Below are positions 62,986 through 64,000 of a stretch of 64,000 nt of DNA, piece after piece. Position 1 is the stretch's first letter. Each line of letters starts with the position of its first letter. The DNA lies in NCBI RefSeq assembly GCF_017829975.1, contig NZ_JAEEGA010000009.1, positions 172,688 to 236,687 on the forward strand, in the 5' to 3' direction. The notes below the pieces were generated by a model that searched no databases, was not told the origin of the DNA, and saw nothing but the letters and a program-made list of their open reading frames with translations. A program made the position numbers and the translations under genes. The stretch is from Vagococcus allomyrinae (GTDB lineage: Bacteria; Bacillota; Bacilli; Lactobacillales; Vagococcaceae).

Positions 62986-63204
62986 ACATAAAGTCGTTTT
63001 GCTCCGAGCAATCTTGAAGAAACCGAACAATCGGCTGTTTCGATTGCTCGGGTTTTGAGAAATTGCCGAGCCTTCAAATCTTAATGCTTTAGCATTTAGA
63101 ACTTGTTGAGATCGAAGCGTAGCGTAGTGAGCAGACTTTTGGAGCGCGTCTATCGCACAATGTTCGTAAAAGTATCGGAGGTTGGGACTATTGTCCCAGC
63201 CTCT
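62986..63204. repeat. Intergenic element bounded by GCTGGGACA/TGTCCCAGC
   Basis: Starts with GCTGGGACATAAAGTCG and ends with the hairpin GAGGTTGGGAC-tatt-GTCCCAGCCTC (63179-63204). A long inner stem pairs CCGAGCAATC (63004-63013) with GATTGCTCGG (63042-63051). Such GCTGGGACA...GTCCCAGC units occur as repeats between genes in Enterococcaceae and relatives. The terminal hairpin may stop transcription from the UvrA-like gene. Confidence 0.65.
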
Positions 63205-63217
63205 AAAGTTGTTGAAA

Positions 63218-63395
63218 AAGACAAAGGAGTAGCCCTCAGTTGGAGGCTGAGGGCTAGGAGATGTTTAGTTATCTGAGATAACTAAACCAATGAAAAAGTT
63301 TTGTTAGGGTTGTTTGTTGGTATACATTTATAATAACGGGAAAATATGAAGAAGTTGTGAGGATAAATCAAGGATAGTGGGGATTTTTTGTTAAG
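63218..63395 (+). repeat. Hairpin/short-ORF repeat element, copy 4
   Basis: Same architecture as copy 3 with only a handful of differences; the second stem is perfect here (GTTTAGTTATC/GATAACTAAAC). The A5 tract again breaks the frame; with A6 it would read MKKVLLGLFVGIHL. A compact second member of the family within 4 kb of copy 3. Confidence 0.85.
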
Positions 63396-63610
63396 TAATT
63401 GCCATGACGTGCAATTTTATCACTGCTTACCTGCCTACTTTTTTGATTAGAGTAGGTAGTGCTAAAAGGCGCAATTATTAAGCCCTCTGTAAAGTGTAAA
63501 AACTGATAACTTGAAGGGTCTTAACCAATGATAGCGACACATTATACACGATTAGTTATCGTTTAGTTAGCGATGCTTAGCTTCAAAATAAACCAGATGA
63601 CATCAATGTC

Positions 63611-63787
63611 ATGTTGCCTTCTTGCTCTTTTCTCTATACTAATAAACAAGGAGGGACAACTGATCAGCATTGTTATGAACATCTTCTTTTAAAAGTGTTT
63701 GCTAACTATCCGCGAAGTAACGTAGTAGCGTCAACCTTTTTACTAGGAACTACCTATCAATTATTGAAACAACAGGATTTAAACTAA
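63611..63787 (+). CDS. Short ORF of unknown function, possibly a gene remnant
   Basis: 58 codons from ATG 63611 to TAA 63785-63787, ending LLGTTYQLLKQQDLN. It has no good ribosome site; an inverted repeat ATGACATCAATGTCAT (63597-63612) covers the start, and AAGGAGG occurs inside at 63649. The open frame may be the C-terminal end of a lost regulator or chance. The remaining DNA between 63396 and 63610 shows no gene. Confidence 0.3.
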   Translation: MLPSCSFLYTNKQGGTTDQHCYEHLLLKVFANYPRSNVVASTFLLGTTYQLLKQQDLN

Positions 63788-63801
63788 AGGAGAAAATGAC
63801 C

Positions 63802-64000
63802 ATGAAAAAGAAAATAAGTATCTTAATCGGAGTGCTAGTCGCCCTCATATTGTTAGGAAAGACCGTTATCAGTAGCGCTGAGACCAGTCTATTAACAAAA
63901 AAAGACTGGCAACTTGAAGACCAGTCGATAAACCGAATTGAAGTACTAAATAGCCCTCAAGAATTAGTGGTTGCCATTAAACAGTCTCAGGAAATGACAA
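63802..64000 (+). CDS. Secreted or membrane-anchored protein, 3' end outside window
   Basis: Open from ATG 63802 to the window end (66 codons). AAAGGAG at 63786 sets the start; an ATG at 63796 is too close. The N-terminus MKKKISILIGVLVALILLG is a signal or anchor segment, followed by a soluble part containing INRIEVLNSPQELVVAIKQ, which could begin a beta-rich DUF4097-type domain. Too short to name. Confidence 0.6.
   Translation, partial: MKKKISILIGVLVALILLGKTVISSAETSLLTKKDWQLEDQSINRIEVLNSPQELVVAIKQSQEMT

Noticed and set aside
63222..63300. Sigma-70 promoter inside repeat copy 4 (TTGTTT...TATAAT)
   Set aside because: The spacing between candidate -35 and -10 boxes is wrong (about 13-14 bases), and the boxes are not kept in copies 1 and 2.

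Overview
The window looks like a chromosomal stretch of a low-GC Gram-positive lactic acid bacterium, most likely an Enterococcaceae member (Enterococcus/Vagococcus-like). The pointers are AT-rich DNA with strong AGGAGG ribosome sites, mannose-family PTS operons driven by LevR-type activators, PRD/BglG-type regulators, cre-like sites, an LXG/type VII secretion effector locus, and a GCTGGGACA...TGTCCCAGC intergenic element. This assignment is inference; no rRNA, tRNA or species marker is visible.

Most of the window is carbohydrate uptake. Four separate modules each join a complete PTS permease to a zinc-dependent MDR dehydrogenase and one or two sugar-phosphate enzymes: (i) 1-8343, class II aldolase, PRD regulator, mannose-family EIIA/B/C/D, dehydrogenase, xylulokinase-like kinase and a zinc-ribbon protein; (ii) 36267-44217, LevR-type sigma-54 activator, EIIA/B/C/D, dehydrogenase, class II aldolase and a pentulose-phosphate epimerase-like enzyme; (iii) 44693-51094, PRD regulator, dehydrogenase, galactitol-type EIIA/B/C, a small membrane protein and a rhamnulose-1-phosphate aldolase; (iv) 51315-58128 on the minus strand, LevR-type activator, EIIA/B/C/D, dehydrogenase and a 6-phospho-3-hexuloisomerase-like SIS protein. 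Modules ii and iv each have a clear -24/-12 (sigma-54) promoter between the activator and the first PTS gene. The pattern suggests phosphorylating uptake of alditols or rare sugars, oxidation to ketose phosphates, then isomerisation or aldol cleavage; the substrates themselves cannot be read from the sequence.

Two further sugar loci are a beta-glucoside-type PTS/deaminase/LicT-type antiterminator operon (8780-12741), preceded by a readable promoter, cre, RAT and terminator, and an AraC/EIIC/GH1/GH31 locus (20914-26994) that points to cello- or xylosyl-glucan oligosaccharides.

Between them are defence and envelope genes: a rifamycin ADP-ribosyltransferase (Arr) at 12928; an HscC-like Hsp70 with a membrane-anchored J-like partner, followed by three type VII secretion effector genes (15684-20678); an AgrC/AgrA-like two-component system divergent from a LanFEG-like ABC transporter (28319-32700); an AraC/GyrI plus DrrAB-like ABC locus (32904-35899); a membrane-anchored transglutaminase-like protein (58491); and a WYL regulator with a short UvrA-like ABC protein (59678-62931).

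The intergenic DNA is rich in structure: four copies of a hairpin element that may be decayed Fst-type toxin loci, three copies of a small MITE-like palindromic repeat, a 169-bp-period tandem duplication with a C11 tract ahead of the beta-glucoside PTS gene, a frameshifted TraB/GumN remnant, and many intrinsic terminators. Genes at both window edges are cut by the boundary.
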